This document shows, one piece after another, positions 1 through 7,449 of a stretch of 46,592 bases of DNA. The DNA is taken from contig NZ_JASNRD010000030.1 of NCBI RefSeq assembly GCF_030412015.1, forward strand, positions 1 to 46,592. The letters are read 5' to 3'. This DNA is from Massilia sp. YIM B02763. GTDB lineage: Bacteria; Pseudomonadota; Gammaproteobacteria; Burkholderiales; Burkholderiaceae_D. The notes beneath the pieces were generated by a model. It ran no database searches. It saw nothing but the letters and a program-made list of their open reading frames with translations, and was not told where the DNA came from. Position 1 is the first letter of the stretch. Every line of letters starts with the position of its first letter. The translations under genes were made by a program, and so were the position numbers.

Positions 1-3
1 AAA

Positions 4-33
4 CCCAGAAAAGTTATGTCTAACTTCTCTGGG
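4..33 (-). terminator. Hairpin at window edge, possible terminator of the minus-strand operon
   Basis: Two 13-base arms (4-16 and 21-33) pair with a single mismatch around the loop TGTC. Read on the minus strand the stem is followed by TTT at the window edge, so the U-tract may continue outside. It lies downstream of the small protein gene ending at 123. Function as a terminator is inferred. Confidence 0.5.
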
Positions 34-42
34 TCAGTTCAA

Positions 43-115
43 AGGCAGGGGGCCAAGTTGCGCGCGCAGCGATGACGCTTGCAAAATTAGGCCCCTGCCT
101 TCGCAGGGGCGACGG
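43..115. repeat. Family A dispersed palindrome (degenerate copy)
   Basis: Left part AGGCAGGGGGCC (43-54) and right part AGGCCCCTGCCTTCGCAGGG (89-108) with GCGACGG following form an inverted pair. The right part matches the core seen at 12608-12681, 17484-17566, 22429-22551 and 36143-36247. It sits between the stop of the small gene at 123 and the hairpin at 4-33. Confidence 0.7.
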
Positions 116-122
116 GGGTAGC

Positions 123-323
123 TCAGGCCAGCGCTTCCTTCGCCGCCTCTTCCGGCGTGAGGTTGTCGTAGAACAGGTCGGTGAACCACTCGATCTGTTC
201 CTCGATGTGTTCCTGGGCCTGCGCCTGGGTGGCGCCGCCGGCGACCAGGTGATGTTCGACCTCGATGCACCAGTTGATCAGCGCCATCGTTTCCTCGTCG
301 AGCTTTTCTTCTTTCTTCGCCAT
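123..323 (-). CDS. Small acidic hypothetical protein, 66 aa
   Basis: I do not recognise a named family. The 66-residue product is acidic, rich in Glu and Ala, and predicted helical, with no signal peptide or membrane segment. Motifs visible are a central INWCIEVEHHLVAGG stretch and a C-terminal LTPEEAAKEALA stretch. It starts three bases after the stop of the carboxylesterase gene, so it is almost certainly the last gene of the darP-mogA-esterase operon. Tight spacing and ordinary codon use support a real gene; a cytoplasmic accessory role is only a guess. Confidence 0.7.
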   Translation of the reverse strand: MAKKEEKLDEETMALINWCIEVEHHLVAGGATQAQAQEHIEEQIEWFTDLFYDNLTPEEAAKEALA

Positions 324-326
324 CGC

Positions 327-995
327 TTACCCCAGGATCTTCTTCAGCCAGGCCGAAATATGCTGCACCTCTTCCAGGCACAGCGTGTGCTGCATCGCGT
401 ACTGGTGCCATTCGACCTGGCAGCCCAGCGAGACGAGCAGGTCGCGCGAGGCCTGCGCGCGGGCGAAGGGCACGACGTTGTCGTACTCGCCGTGCGCCAT
501 GAAGACGGGCGTGGCGCGCGCGGCGGGCGTGGCTTCAAGCGCCAGCTTGTCGCCCAGCGGCGCATAGCCGGACAGGCACAGCAGGCCCGCCAGCGTTTCC
601 GGATGGCGCAGGCCGGTCTGGATGGTCATCGCGCAACCTTGCGAGAAGCCTGCCAGCACGATGCGCGAGGCCGGGATGCCGCGTTCCTTCTCGCGCGCGA
701 TGAAGGCTTCGATTTCCTGTTGCGAGGCGCGCAGGCCGCCTTCGTCCTCTCGCTTGGTGAGGTCGGCGTTCGAGATGTCGTACCACGAGCGCATCACGTA
801 GCCGTTGTTGATCGTGACGGGCATCGTGCGCGAATGCGGGAAGATGAAGCGGATGCCGGGCAGGCCGGCCAGGTCCAACTCCTTCACGATCGGCACGAAG
901 TCGTTGCCGTCCGCGCCCAGGCCGTGCATCCAGATGACGGCGATTTCCGGGTTGTCGCTGGTTTCGATCTGGATGTGTTCGAGCAGTTCGCTCAT
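327..995 (-). CDS. Phospholipase/carboxylesterase family alpha/beta hydrolase (acyl-protein thioesterase-like)
   Basis: The 222-residue protein has the compact alpha/beta-hydrolase fold of the bacterial carboxylesterase / acyl-protein thioesterase family. It begins MSELLEHIQIE and soon shows the oxyanion-region motif WMHGLGADGNDF. The nucleophile elbow is GFSQG, the catalytic Asp lies in HGEYDNVVP, and the His in YAMQHTLC near the C-terminus, so the triad is complete. No signal peptide is present, so it should act in the cytoplasm on short or medium chain esters or thioesters; the true substrate cannot be read. The start at 995 is chosen because an upstream extension in the same frame would run through mogA. 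It lies 26 bases after the mogA stop and three before the next gene, indicating cotranscription. Confidence 0.88.
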   Translation of the reverse strand: MSELLEHIQIETSDNPEIAVIWMHGLGADGNDFVPIVKELDLAGLPGIRFIFPHSRTMPVTINNGYVMRSWYDISNADLTKREDEGGLRASQQEIEAFIAREKERGIPASRIVLAGFSQGCAMTIQTGLRHPETLAGLLCLSGYAPLGDKLALEATPAARATPVFMAHGEYDNVVPFARAQASRDLLVSLGCQVEWHQYAMQHTLCLEEVQHISAWLKKILG

Positions 996-1021
996 GCGTT
1001 GTCCTCGGTAGTTCGATGCGT

Positions 1022-1639
1022 TCAGGCTGCGCTCGGGCGCTGCGCCGTTTTCGGGCGGAAGGCCTTCACGACGTCCGGGTTGGTGTCGCTGTACGGACCG
1101 CCGATCAGGTCGATGCAATACGGGACGGCCGCGAAGATGCCGCCCACCAGGGTATTGCCGGCGCCATCCTTCAGCCCTTCCAGCGTTTCCTTGATCGACT
1201 TCGGCTGGCCCGGCAGGTTCATGATCAGGGCCGCATGGTCGCCGGTTTCGCGGACGACTGCGGTCTGGCGCGACAGGATCGCGGTCGGCACGAAGTGCAG
1301 GCTGATCTGGCGCATCTGCTCGCCGAAGCCCGGCATTTCCTTCGTGCCCACGGCGACGGTCGCTTCCGGCGTGACGTCGCGCCGCGCCGGGCCGGTGCCG
1401 CCGGTGGTCAGCACCAGGTGGCAGCGGGCCGTGTCGACCAGCTCGACCAGCGTGGCCTCGATGCTGGCGCGGTCGTCGGGGATCAGGCGGGTCTCGATGC
1501 GGAAGGGCGTCGCGAGGGCCGCTTCCAGCCATTCGCGCAGGGCCGGGATGCCCTTGTCCTCGTAGACGCCGCCGCTGGCGCGGTCCGAGACCGAGACCAG
1601 GCCGATGACCAGTTCCTGCACCTTATTCGTCAGACTCAT
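1022..1639 (-). CDS. mogA: Molybdopterin adenylyltransferase
   Basis: This 205-residue protein belongs to the MogA/MoaB family, which adenylylates molybdopterin before molybdenum insertion in molybdenum cofactor synthesis. The sequence shows the family landmarks in order: IGLVSVSDRASGGVYEDKG near the N-terminus, the substrate-binding loop TTGGTGPARRDVTPEAT, and the C-terminal NLPGQPKSIKETLEGL segment. Length fits E. coli MogA, and the SDRAS opening plus the DVTPEAT loop favour MogA over MoaB, though that distinction is a judgement. Its start overlaps the end of darP by 17 bases, implying translational coupling. No molybdoenzyme or other moa/moe gene is visible in the window. Confidence 0.9.
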   Translation of the reverse strand: MSLTNKVQELVIGLVSVSDRASGGVYEDKGIPALREWLEAALATPFRIETRLIPDDRASIEATLVELVDTARCHLVLTTGGTGPARRDVTPEATVAVGTKEMPGFGEQMRQISLHFVPTAILSRQTAVVRETGDHAALIMNLPGQPKSIKETLEGLKDGAGNTLVGGIFAAVPYCIDLIGGPYSDTNPDVVKAFRPKTAQRPSAA

Positions 1640-2216
1640 CGTCGTCGCCTTCCTCTTCGGCCTCGTCCTTCTTCGGCTTCTTGTTCAGGTCCTTCAGGAT
1701 CTGGAAGATCTCGCGGTAGGCCTTGGGCGGCTTGTTCTCGGCCTGTTCCTTGCGCGCGTTGCGGATCAGGGTGCGCAGCTGCTGCACGTCCAGTTCCGGA
1801 TGCTCTTCCAGCAGCTGGGTCAGCGCGTTGTCGTCGGCCAGCAGCTTTTCGCGGCGGCGCTCGAGCGCGTGCAGGGCGGCCGTCTCGGCCTTGGACATGC
1901 CTTTCCAGCTTTCGATGGTGCGCTGGATGACGGCGACTTCCTCCTCGTCCAGCTTGCGCATCATCTTGCCGACGAATTGCAGCTGGCGGCGGCGGCCGCC
2001 GTGGTCGGTGATCGACTGGGCCATCAGGATGGCGTCGCGCAGCTCTTCCGGCATCGGGGTGCGCTTGACGCGGTCGCGCGGCTCGGCGACGAGCTGCTCG
2101 CCGAGCTTTTGCAGGTCGTTCATCTGGCGCTTGAGTTCCGACTTGGAAGGGCGGTCGTATTCCTGGTCGAACTCGTCGGAGCGGAAGCCGACGGAGCCGC
2201 GGTTTGCATTTGGCAT
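1623..2216 (-). CDS. darP: Ribosome-associated protein DarP/YjgA (DUF615)
   Basis: The 197-residue product matches the YjgA/DarP family, a late 50S ribosome assembly-associated protein. The region KSELKRQMNDLQKLGEQLV is typical of the family N-terminal helix, followed by REALRDA-like text (MPEELRDAILMAQSI), RRRQLQFVGKMMR and a long helical C-terminal half. The tail is Lys/Glu/Asp rich and ends in an acidic run, slightly longer than the E. coli protein. It is the first gene of the minus-strand operon and is divergent from pmbA at 2314. The darP-pmbA divergent arrangement is well known in betaproteobacteria, which supports both calls. Confidence 0.93.
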   Translation of the reverse strand: MPNANRGSVGFRSDEFDQEYDRPSKSELKRQMNDLQKLGEQLVAEPRDRVKRTPMPEELRDAILMAQSITDHGGRRRQLQFVGKMMRKLDEEEVAVIQRTIESWKGMSKAETAALHALERRREKLLADDNALTQLLEEHPELDVQQLRTLIRNARKEQAENKPPKAYREIFQILKDLNKKPKKDEAEEEGDDDESDE

Positions 2217-2254
2217 GGTGATCTTGATTGGGCAGGGCGCACGGCCCGCCGGTG

Positions 2255-2287
2255 AAAACAGTAAACGGCTGCTATGATAACTGTTTT
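2255..2287. promoter_or_regulatory. Inverted repeat around a -10-like box between darP and pmbA
   Basis: AAAACAGT (2255-2262) and ACTGTTTT (2280-2287) form perfect 8-base arms separated by 17 bases. TATGAT at 2273-2278 lies inside the spacer and could serve as a -10 box for pmbA, with weak -35 matches. This could be an operator or simply a divergent promoter; function is inferred. Confidence 0.4.
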
Positions 2288-2313
2288 AGGCTCTGCTTTC
2301 GAAAAACACGCAC

Positions 2314-3666
2314 ATGAACGACTCCGTCTTCACCCATACACAGGACCAGCTCAAGCAGCTCGCACGGGACGTGCTGGCGATCGCGAAGGAAAACGGCGCC
2401 ACCAGCGCCTCCGTCGAGATCAGCGAGGGAAGCGGCCTGGCGGTGACGGTGCGCAAGGGCAAAGTCGAGACCATCGAGCAGAACAAGGACAAGGGCATCG
2501 GCGTGACGGTCTACAGCGGCCAGCGCCGCGGCCACGCGAGCACTTCCGATTTCTCCGCGGCATCGCTGCGCGCGACCGTGGAAGCGGCGTACAACATCGC
2601 CCGCTTCACCGCCGAAGACCCGGCCGCCGGCCTGCCGGACGCCGACCTGCTGGAAACCAAGCCGCGCGACCTGCGCCTGTGCTATCCGTGGCAGATCGAT
2701 GCCGAGGAAGCCGTGCAGATCGCCCAGCGCTGTGAGGCGGCCGCCTTCGCCGTCGACCCGCGCGTGACGAATAGCGAAGGCGCCAGCGTCTATGTGCAGC
2801 AATCGCACTTCGTCGCCGCCAACAGCCTCGGTTTCTGCGCCGGCTATCCGTTCTCGCGCCACACGCTGTCGGTCGCGCCGATCGCCGGCCGCGGCAACAA
2901 TATGCAGCGCGACGACTGGTACTCGTCGGCGCGCGATCCCAAGAAGCTGGCGGACCCCGAAAAGATCGGCCGCTACGCCGCCGAGCGGGCGCTGGCCCGC
3001 CTGAACGCGCGCAAGCTCGACACCCGCACCTGTCCCGTGCTGTTCGAGGCGCCGCTGGCCGCCGGCCTGCTGGGCGCCTTCGTCCAGGCCACCTCGGGCG
3101 GCGCGCTGTACCGCAAGTCGAGTTTCCTGCTCGATTCGCTGGGCCAGTCCATCTTCCCCTCGCACATCCAGATCGTCGAGGACCCGCACCTGGTCGGCGC
3201 GGTCGGCTCGGCCCCGTTCGACGAAGAGGGCGTGCGCACCCAGCGCCGCAAGGTCGTCGACGACGGCGTCCTGCAGGGCTACTTCCTGTCCACCTACACG
3301 GCGCGCAAGCTGGGCATGCAGACCACCGGCAACGCGGGCGGCTCGCACAACCTGGAACTGACGTCCAGGCAGACCAAGCGCGCCGACGACTTCGCCGGCA
3401 TGCTGCGCAAGATGGGCACGGGCCTGCTGGTCACGGAGCTGATGGGCCAGGGCACCAACTACGTCACGGGCGACTATTCGCGCGGCGCCTCGGGCTACTG
3501 GGTCGAGAACGGCGTGATCCAGTATCCGGTCGAGGAAATCACCATCGCCGGCAACATGAAGGACATGTTCCAGTCCATCGTCGCGATCGGCAATGACGTG
3601 CTGACGCGCGGCAACAAATCGACGGGCTCGATCCTCATCGAGAAGATGGTGGTCGCCGGGAATTGA
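2314..3666 (+). CDS. pmbA: Metalloprotease-complex subunit PmbA/TldE
   Basis: The 450-residue length equals the usual PmbA/TldE length. The protein carries family landmarks: GSGLAVTVRKGKVETIEQNKDKG near residue 50, the YSGQRRGHASTSDFS stretch, the central SLGFCAGYP segment, and the C-terminal block TELMGQGTNYVTGDYSRGASG with the IAGNMKDM motif. PmbA pairs with TldD to make a protease that processes small peptides such as microcin precursors and antitoxins; PmbA itself lacks the HExxxH motif of TldD and none is present here. tldD is not in the window. The start at 2314 gives MNDSVFTHTQDQLKQL. It is divergent from darP. Confidence 0.95.
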   Translation: MNDSVFTHTQDQLKQLARDVLAIAKENGATSASVEISEGSGLAVTVRKGKVETIEQNKDKGIGVTVYSGQRRGHASTSDFSAASLRATVEAAYNIARFTAEDPAAGLPDADLLETKPRDLRLCYPWQIDAEEAVQIAQRCEAAAFAVDPRVTNSEGASVYVQQSHFVAANSLGFCAGYPFSRHTLSVAPIAGRGNNMQRDDWYSSARDPKKLADPEKIGRYAAERALARLNARKLDTRTCPVLFEAPLAAGLLGAFVQATSGGALYRKSSFLLDSLGQSIFPSHIQIVEDPHLVGAVGSAPFDEEGVRTQRRKVVDDGVLQGYFLSTYTARKLGMQTTGNAGGSHNLELTSRQTKRADDFAGMLRKMGTGLLVTELMGQGTNYVTGDYSRGASGYWVENGVIQYPVEEITIAGNMKDMFQSIVAIGNDVLTRGNKSTGSILIEKMVVAGN

Positions 3667-3723
3667 CCTGGCGTGGCGGGGCGTCTATTCAATAATGTAG
3701 ACGTGAAATAAAAAGCTGGCGTC

Positions 3724-3800
3724 GTTCACTGCTTTCTTTCGGATTCATAATTTAAGTCCTTACGGCAAGACCGTTTTGAATCGAAAGAAAGGCAGTGAAC
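3724..3800 (+). promoter_or_regulatory. Long inverted repeat that would sequester the ribosome binding site of the first nitroreductase
   Basis: Left arm 3724-3747 and right arm 3777-3800 are complementary over 23 base pairs, in blocks of 9, 8 and 6, interrupted only by one bulged G on each side. The loop is 29 bases (3748-3776) and itself contains ACGG-CAAGA-CCGT. The right arm holds the Shine-Dalgarno AAAGG (3788-3792) and ends two bases before the ATG at 3802. As RNA the stem would hide the ribosome binding site; as DNA it could be an operator. Confidence 0.7.
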
Positions 3801-3801
3801 A

Positions 3802-4455
3802 ATGGATATCGTATCCGTCGCCAAGCAGCGCTATACCGCGAAAATCTATGATGCGTCCCGTCCGGTGCCGGACGAGGTCATGGGCCAGATCCTCGAGGCA
3901 CTGCGCCTGAGTCCCTCGTCGGTGAACTCCCAGCCCTGGCATTTCATCGTCGCCACCACGCCCGAAGCGAAGGCCCGCATGGCCAAGGGCACGCAGGGCG
4001 AATACGCGTTCAACGAACCCAAGGTCACCACCGCGTCGCACGTGGTGCTGTTCTGCGTCCGTACCGGCGTGGACGCCGGCTACGAGGACCTGCTGCTGTC
4101 GCAGGAGCAGCGCGACGGCCGCTACAGCGATGAAGAGGCCAAGCGCAACTGGGCCGCGGGCCGCAGCTACTTCATCGACCTGCACCGCTACCAGGGCCGC
4201 GATGTGGTGCACTGGATGGAAAAGCAGGTCTATCTGTCGCTCGGCGTCGCCATGACGACGGCCGCCGTGCTGGGCGTCGATACCACGCCGCTGGAAGGCA
4301 TCGACACCAAGATCCTGGACCAGGAATTCGGCCTGCGCGAAAAAGGCCTGACGGCCTCGGTGATGCTGAGCTTCGGCTACCACGCCGAGGGCGATTTCAA
4401 CGCCAGGCTGCCCAAGTCGCGCCTCAAGAAGGAACAGGTCTTTACCTACCTTTGA
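3802..4455 (+). CDS. Nitroreductase family protein (first of tandem pair)
   Basis: A 217-residue oxygen-insensitive NAD(P)H nitroreductase-family flavoprotein (NfsB-like), predicted to bind FMN and reduce nitroaromatics or quinones by two-electron transfer. Visible landmarks are the N-terminal RYTAKIYD segment (the family RRSVRxY-type FMN-phosphate contact), LRLSPSSVNSQPWHFIV at residues 35-50, the KQVYLSLGVAMTTAAVLGVDTTPLEG core and a C-terminal LGYHAE-type turn (FGYHAEGDF). It is cytosolic, without a signal peptide. It aligns with the next gene without gaps, 153 of 217 positions identical by my count. The start is unambiguous because AAAGG lies nine bases upstream, but that site is inside a large stem. 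The physiological substrate is unknown. Confidence 0.9.
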   Translation: MDIVSVAKQRYTAKIYDASRPVPDEVMGQILEALRLSPSSVNSQPWHFIVATTPEAKARMAKGTQGEYAFNEPKVTTASHVVLFCVRTGVDAGYEDLLLSQEQRDGRYSDEEAKRNWAAGRSYFIDLHRYQGRDVVHWMEKQVYLSLGVAMTTAAVLGVDTTPLEGIDTKILDQEFGLREKGLTASVMLSFGYHAEGDFNARLPKSRLKKEQVFTYL

Positions 4456-4464
4456 CCCGATGGC

Positions 4465-4498
4465 GCCATTCTTTTGGCCAGCTGGTAAAACGAATGGC
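4465..4498 (+). other. Near-perfect palindrome downstream of the first nitroreductase
   Basis: GCCATTC at 4465 pairs with GAATGGC ending at 4498, continuing inward through TTTT/AAAA to a central CCAGCTGG, with small one- or two-base offsets. No T-run follows, so it is not a classical terminator. It may stabilise or punctuate the transcript between the two nitroreductase genes. Confidence 0.5.
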
Positions 4499-4540
4499 AT
4501 GCCGCGCACGAATCCCGCGATCCGGCGATAATGCCCTGTT

Positions 4541-4560
4541 GATACAGATCAGGCTGTATC
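4541..4560 (+). promoter_or_regulatory. Perfect inverted repeat upstream of the second nitroreductase
   Basis: GATACAG (4541-4547) and CTGTATC (4554-4560) are perfect 7-base arms around ATCAGG, 25 bases upstream of the ATG at 4586. The size and symmetry fit a dimeric repressor operator. It has no resemblance to the stem in front of the first nitroreductase, so the two genes are probably controlled differently. The regulator is unknown. Confidence 0.5.
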
Positions 4561-4585
4561 GCCATCATCGTCAGAAAGGAAGAAC

Positions 4586-5239
4586 ATGGACATCGTTTCC
4601 GCCGCCAAGACCCGCTACACCACCAAGGCCTATGACCCGACCCGCAAGGTACCCGAAGACACCATGCGCCAGATCCTCGAGGTGCTGCGCCTGAGCCCGT
4701 CCTCGGTCAATTCCCAGCCCTGGCACTTCATCGTCGCCAGCACGCCGGAAGGCAAGGAGCGCGTGGCCAAGGGCGCGCAGGGCGGCTATGCGTTCAACGC
4801 ATCCAAGATCACCCAGGCCTCGCACGTGATCGTGTTCTGCTCGCGCGTGGAAGCCGATGCCGGCTTCCAGGACCTGCTGCTGTCGCAGGAACAGCGCGAC
4901 GGCCGCTACGCCGACGATGCCGCCAAGGCCGGCCAGGCCAAGGGCCGCGCCTTCTTCATCGACCTGCACCGCTTCCAGGGCAAGGACCAGACCCACTGGC
5001 TGGAAAAGCAGGTGTACCTGGCGCTGGGCACCACCATGCTGGCCGCGGCCACGCTGGGCGTCGACACCACGCCGATGGAAGGCATCGATACCAAGGCCAT
5101 CGACGAGGAATTCGGCCTGCGCGCCAAGGGGCTGACCAGCCTCGTCGTGCTGAGCCTGGGCTACCACGCCGAGGACGACTTCAATGCCAAGCTGCCGAAG
5201 TCGCGCCTGAAGGAAGAGCAGGTCTTCACCTTCGTGTAA
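4586..5239 (+). CDS. Nitroreductase family protein (second of tandem pair)
   Basis: A 217-residue paralogue of the preceding gene, same length with no gaps and about 70 percent identical, so the pair arose by tandem duplication. It keeps the same landmarks: RYTTKAYD at the N-terminus, LRLSPSSVNSQPWHFIV, LLLSQEQRDGRY, KQVYLALGTTMLAAATLGVDTTPMEG and LGYHAEDDFNAKLPKSRL. It should be an FMN-dependent, cytosolic NAD(P)H reductase of nitro compounds or quinones. AAAGGAAG lies just upstream of the ATG. The upstream region carries its own inverted repeat (4541-4560), and a good intrinsic terminator follows the stop codon. Substitutions between the paralogues cluster at 80-130, near where this family shapes its substrate pocket, suggesting different substrates. 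Confidence 0.9.
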   Translation: MDIVSAAKTRYTTKAYDPTRKVPEDTMRQILEVLRLSPSSVNSQPWHFIVASTPEGKERVAKGAQGGYAFNASKITQASHVIVFCSRVEADAGFQDLLLSQEQRDGRYADDAAKAGQAKGRAFFIDLHRFQGKDQTHWLEKQVYLALGTTMLAAATLGVDTTPMEGIDTKAIDEEFGLRAKGLTSLVVLSLGYHAEDDFNAKLPKSRLKEEQVFTFV

Positions 5240-5246
5240 TCCCCCC

Positions 5247-5272
5247 ACGGCGGGCCGCGCGCCCGCCGTTTT
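5247..5272 (+). terminator. Intrinsic terminator of the nitroreductase pair
   Basis: A perfect 9-base GC-rich stem (ACGGCGGGC at 5247-5255 with GCCCGCCGT at 5261-5269) encloses CGCGC and runs into TTTT then a CT-rich tract. It lies seven bases after the second nitroreductase stop codon. Confidence 0.85.
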
Positions 5273-5288
5273 CTCTCTCGTTCTCTCC

Positions 5289-6098
5289 CTATCCCACGAT
5301 GCCGAACTGCCGCAGGCGCGGAAACCAGGCGCGTTCGAGGATCTTGCCGAAACCCTGAGCGCTCGGATACAGCTCGTTGTCCCAGTCGTCCCGGTAGTGC
5401 GCCGCATCGGTCGCCAGCACGCCGCGGCTGTCGACGTGGAACACGCGCTCGCGCGGCGCGTGGCACGCCGCCAGCACCTCGTCGTTGACGGCATCGATCA
5501 GCAGCTTCATGACTTCCGTGCGAAAGGCCAGGTCGGCGGGGACGCCGGCACGGTCCATCGTCGCCGTGACCCAGCCGCCGTGCGCGCTCACGAAGCTGCG
5601 GCCGTCGGGCACGGGGTAGTCGTAGCCGTTCAGGAAGATCGGCTGCTGCCAGGTGGTCTTGCGGTAGGCCCAGCGGATGGCGCGGATGATGCCGTTCAGG
5701 CCTTCGTCGACGTGGTGCAGCAGCAGGTCGAGCCGCTCCGGCGAGAAGCAGGCGGCCGGTTCGCGCGCGCGCGCGCAGTCGTCGCGCAGCGCCAGCGCGT
5801 GTTCGAGCGCGTCGTTGGCGAAGCCGCTGATATAGAACTCGCTGAAGTGGAAGCCCGGCGTCAGGTGCGTGCGGATCACGCCGGCGTAGTGGCCGTCGCC
5901 GATGTATTCGTTCAGGCGCGCGCCGTTGAAGCCGAGCAGGCGGATGCCCGCATGGTCCGGCACGATGCGCGGATGGTCGACCAGCGCATGCAGCAAGGTC
6001 TGGCTGCCGTGCCAGAACCAGGAATCGCCGAGCGCCAGCCCGGAAGGGGGCGCGTCGCGCGCATCCGGGACGTCGCCCGGCCGATATACCGTTCCCAC
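5289..6098 (-). CDS. SGNH/GDSL-like hydrolase, hypothetical
   Basis: The 269-residue protein resembles the SGNH hydrolase superfamily by pattern only. A GDSWFW motif near residue 25 would carry the nucleophilic Ser of block I, LLGFNGARLNEYIG follows (possible block II Gly), and the C-terminal DAAHYRDDWDNELYPSAQGF stretch resembles the block V DxxHP region with DW..E.YP. There is no signal peptide, so it is probably cytoplasmic. The GTG start at 6098 is chosen because a purine-rich AAGGGGG lies just upstream; no better ATG is in frame. It lies downstream of the M14 peptidase gene by 76 bases and may be cotranscribed with it. Substrate unknown; an ester or acyl-sugar hydrolase is possible. Confidence 0.65.
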   Translation of the reverse strand: MGTVYRPGDVPDARDAPPSGLALGDSWFWHGSQTLLHALVDHPRIVPDHAGIRLLGFNGARLNEYIGDGHYAGVIRTHLTPGFHFSEFYISGFANDALEHALALRDDCARAREPAACFSPERLDLLLHHVDEGLNGIIRAIRWAYRKTTWQQPIFLNGYDYPVPDGRSFVSAHGGWVTATMDRAGVPADLAFRTEVMKLLIDAVNDEVLAACHAPRERVFHVDSRGVLATDAAHYRDDWDNELYPSAQGFGKILERAWFPRLRQFGIVG

Positions 6099-6174
6099 AC
6101 CGCCCCCTTGTCGACACGCATCGAGCTTTTGACAGGGCGGCGGGGAACGGGTTCCCTGCCTGCGGGGCAGACGC

Positions 6175-7311
6175 TTACTTCTTCAGCGCGTGGATCGCGC
6201 GCAGCACCGGCTGCAGCACGGCGCCGCCAAGCCGGCTGCTGCGGGCGCCGTCCCAGCCCACCTGCGGATCCGGATCGTTGGCATTGTCCTTGAACGGCAG
6301 TTCCAGCGTCAGCGACAGGCAGCCGAAGGCGTGGGTCACGTAGGGCGAACCCATGGTCAGCACTTCGTCCGTGTACGGTTCCTTCGGATAGCCGTAGACG
6401 TCCTGGAAGTCCGGGCTCGCCGTCATGAAGTCGCTTGAAAAGGCCTTCTGCGCGGCCGCCTGCTCGGCGGTGAAGGTCGGCAGCGCGTCGCTGCCGGCGA
6501 TGAAGACGTAGGGCAGGCCTTCGTCGCCGTGCACGTCGAGCAGCAGGTCGACGCCCGTCTCGTGCATCTTCTGGCGCACCAGGAAGACTTCCGGGCTGCG
6601 CTCCATCGACGGCGCGAACCATTCGCGGTTCAGGTTGGCGCCGGCGGCATTGGTGCGCAGGTTGCCGCGCACGGAACCGTCCGGATTCATGTTCGGCACC
6701 ACGTAGAACACCGTCTCCTTCAGCAGCTGGCGGCCGAACGGATGGGCCGGATCGAGCAGCGCGTCGAGCATGCCTTCGACGAACCACTCGGCCATCGTCT
6801 CGCCCGGGTGCTGGCGCGCGATGACCCAGACCTTCTTCTTGTTCTCGTCCGATTCGCCGATCACCAGCATGTTCAGGTCGTGGCCGTCGATGGTCGAGCC
6901 CAGGTCGAGCATGCGCACGTGTTCGGACTGCTGCGCGCGGTCCAGCAGTTCCAGGTGGCGTTCCCAGGAGTAGGGCTCGAAGTAGGCGTAGTAGACGCTG
7001 TCCATGGCCGGGGTGTGCTCGATCGTCAGGACCTGGCCGTCGAAGCTGGTCGGCACGCGGAACCAGTTGACGCGGTCGTAGCTGGCCATGGCGTTGTAGT
7101 CTTCCCAGCCCTTCGGGTAGGCGGACTGGCCGGCGTTGAGCAGACGGATCGTGCACGGCTCGCCCTGCGCGCCCTGCAGGCGGAAGTAGAACCACTGGGT
7201 GATGTCGGCGTGCGAGTCCTTGCGGATGTTCAGGTCGATGGCGTTCGCGCTCGTGGCGTTCACGACCTCGATGGCGCCGGCGTCGAACCGGCTGCTGATC
7301 TTGATAGACAT
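6175..7311 (-). CDS. M14-type zinc carboxypeptidase (cytosolic carboxypeptidase-like)
   Basis: The 378-residue protein fits the M14 family of metallocarboxypeptidases, specifically the bacterial cytosolic carboxypeptidase-like branch. A beta-rich N-terminal domain (about 1-120) precedes the catalytic domain. Zinc ligands are seen as H168 and E171 in RQHPGET and H261 in LLDVHGDEG. The substrate-binding segment PNMNPDG..RTNAAGANLNREW lies at about 206-231 and the catalytic Glu is E337 in TLELPF. No signal peptide is visible, so it acts in the cytoplasm, trimming C-terminal residues of peptides or proteins. The start at 7311 (MSIKISSRFD) is preferred over an in-frame upstream ATG because the upstream residues look non-coding and a purine-rich site is nearer the later ATG. 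Confidence 0.88.
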   Translation of the reverse strand: MSIKISSRFDAGAIEVVNATSANAIDLNIRKDSHADITQWFYFRLQGAQGEPCTIRLLNAGQSAYPKGWEDYNAMASYDRVNWFRVPTSFDGQVLTIEHTPAMDSVYYAYFEPYSWERHLELLDRAQQSEHVRMLDLGSTIDGHDLNMLVIGESDENKKKVWVIARQHPGETMAEWFVEGMLDALLDPAHPFGRQLLKETVFYVVPNMNPDGSVRGNLRTNAAGANLNREWFAPSMERSPEVFLVRQKMHETGVDLLLDVHGDEGLPYVFIAGSDALPTFTAEQAAAQKAFSSDFMTASPDFQDVYGYPKEPYTDEVLTMGSPYVTHAFGCLSLTLELPFKDNANDPDPQVGWDGARSSRLGGAVLQPVLRAIHALKK

Positions 7312-7449
7312 GGTGTGTCCTGTTGTTGTAGGTGCGAGGCGAGCATGATACCCGCTTTCCCTGGCATGCTCGAAGGGGCTGATCTGGCTCAAACGGGGGG
7401 CATGATGCTTTTGCTACCGTTCTTGCTTTGTTGCATGAAAGGGGAGACC

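Noticed and set aside
72..1565. Long open frame on the plus strand opposite the mogA-esterase-small protein operon
   Set aside because: It is antisense to three genes with clear families, is Arg/Gln/Val rich as expected for a GC-rich complementary frame, and has no ribosome site.
3724..3800. Inverted repeat in front of the nitroreductase as an insertion sequence remnant
   Set aside because: No transposase fragment or target duplication lies between or around the arms, and the arms end precisely at the start codon.
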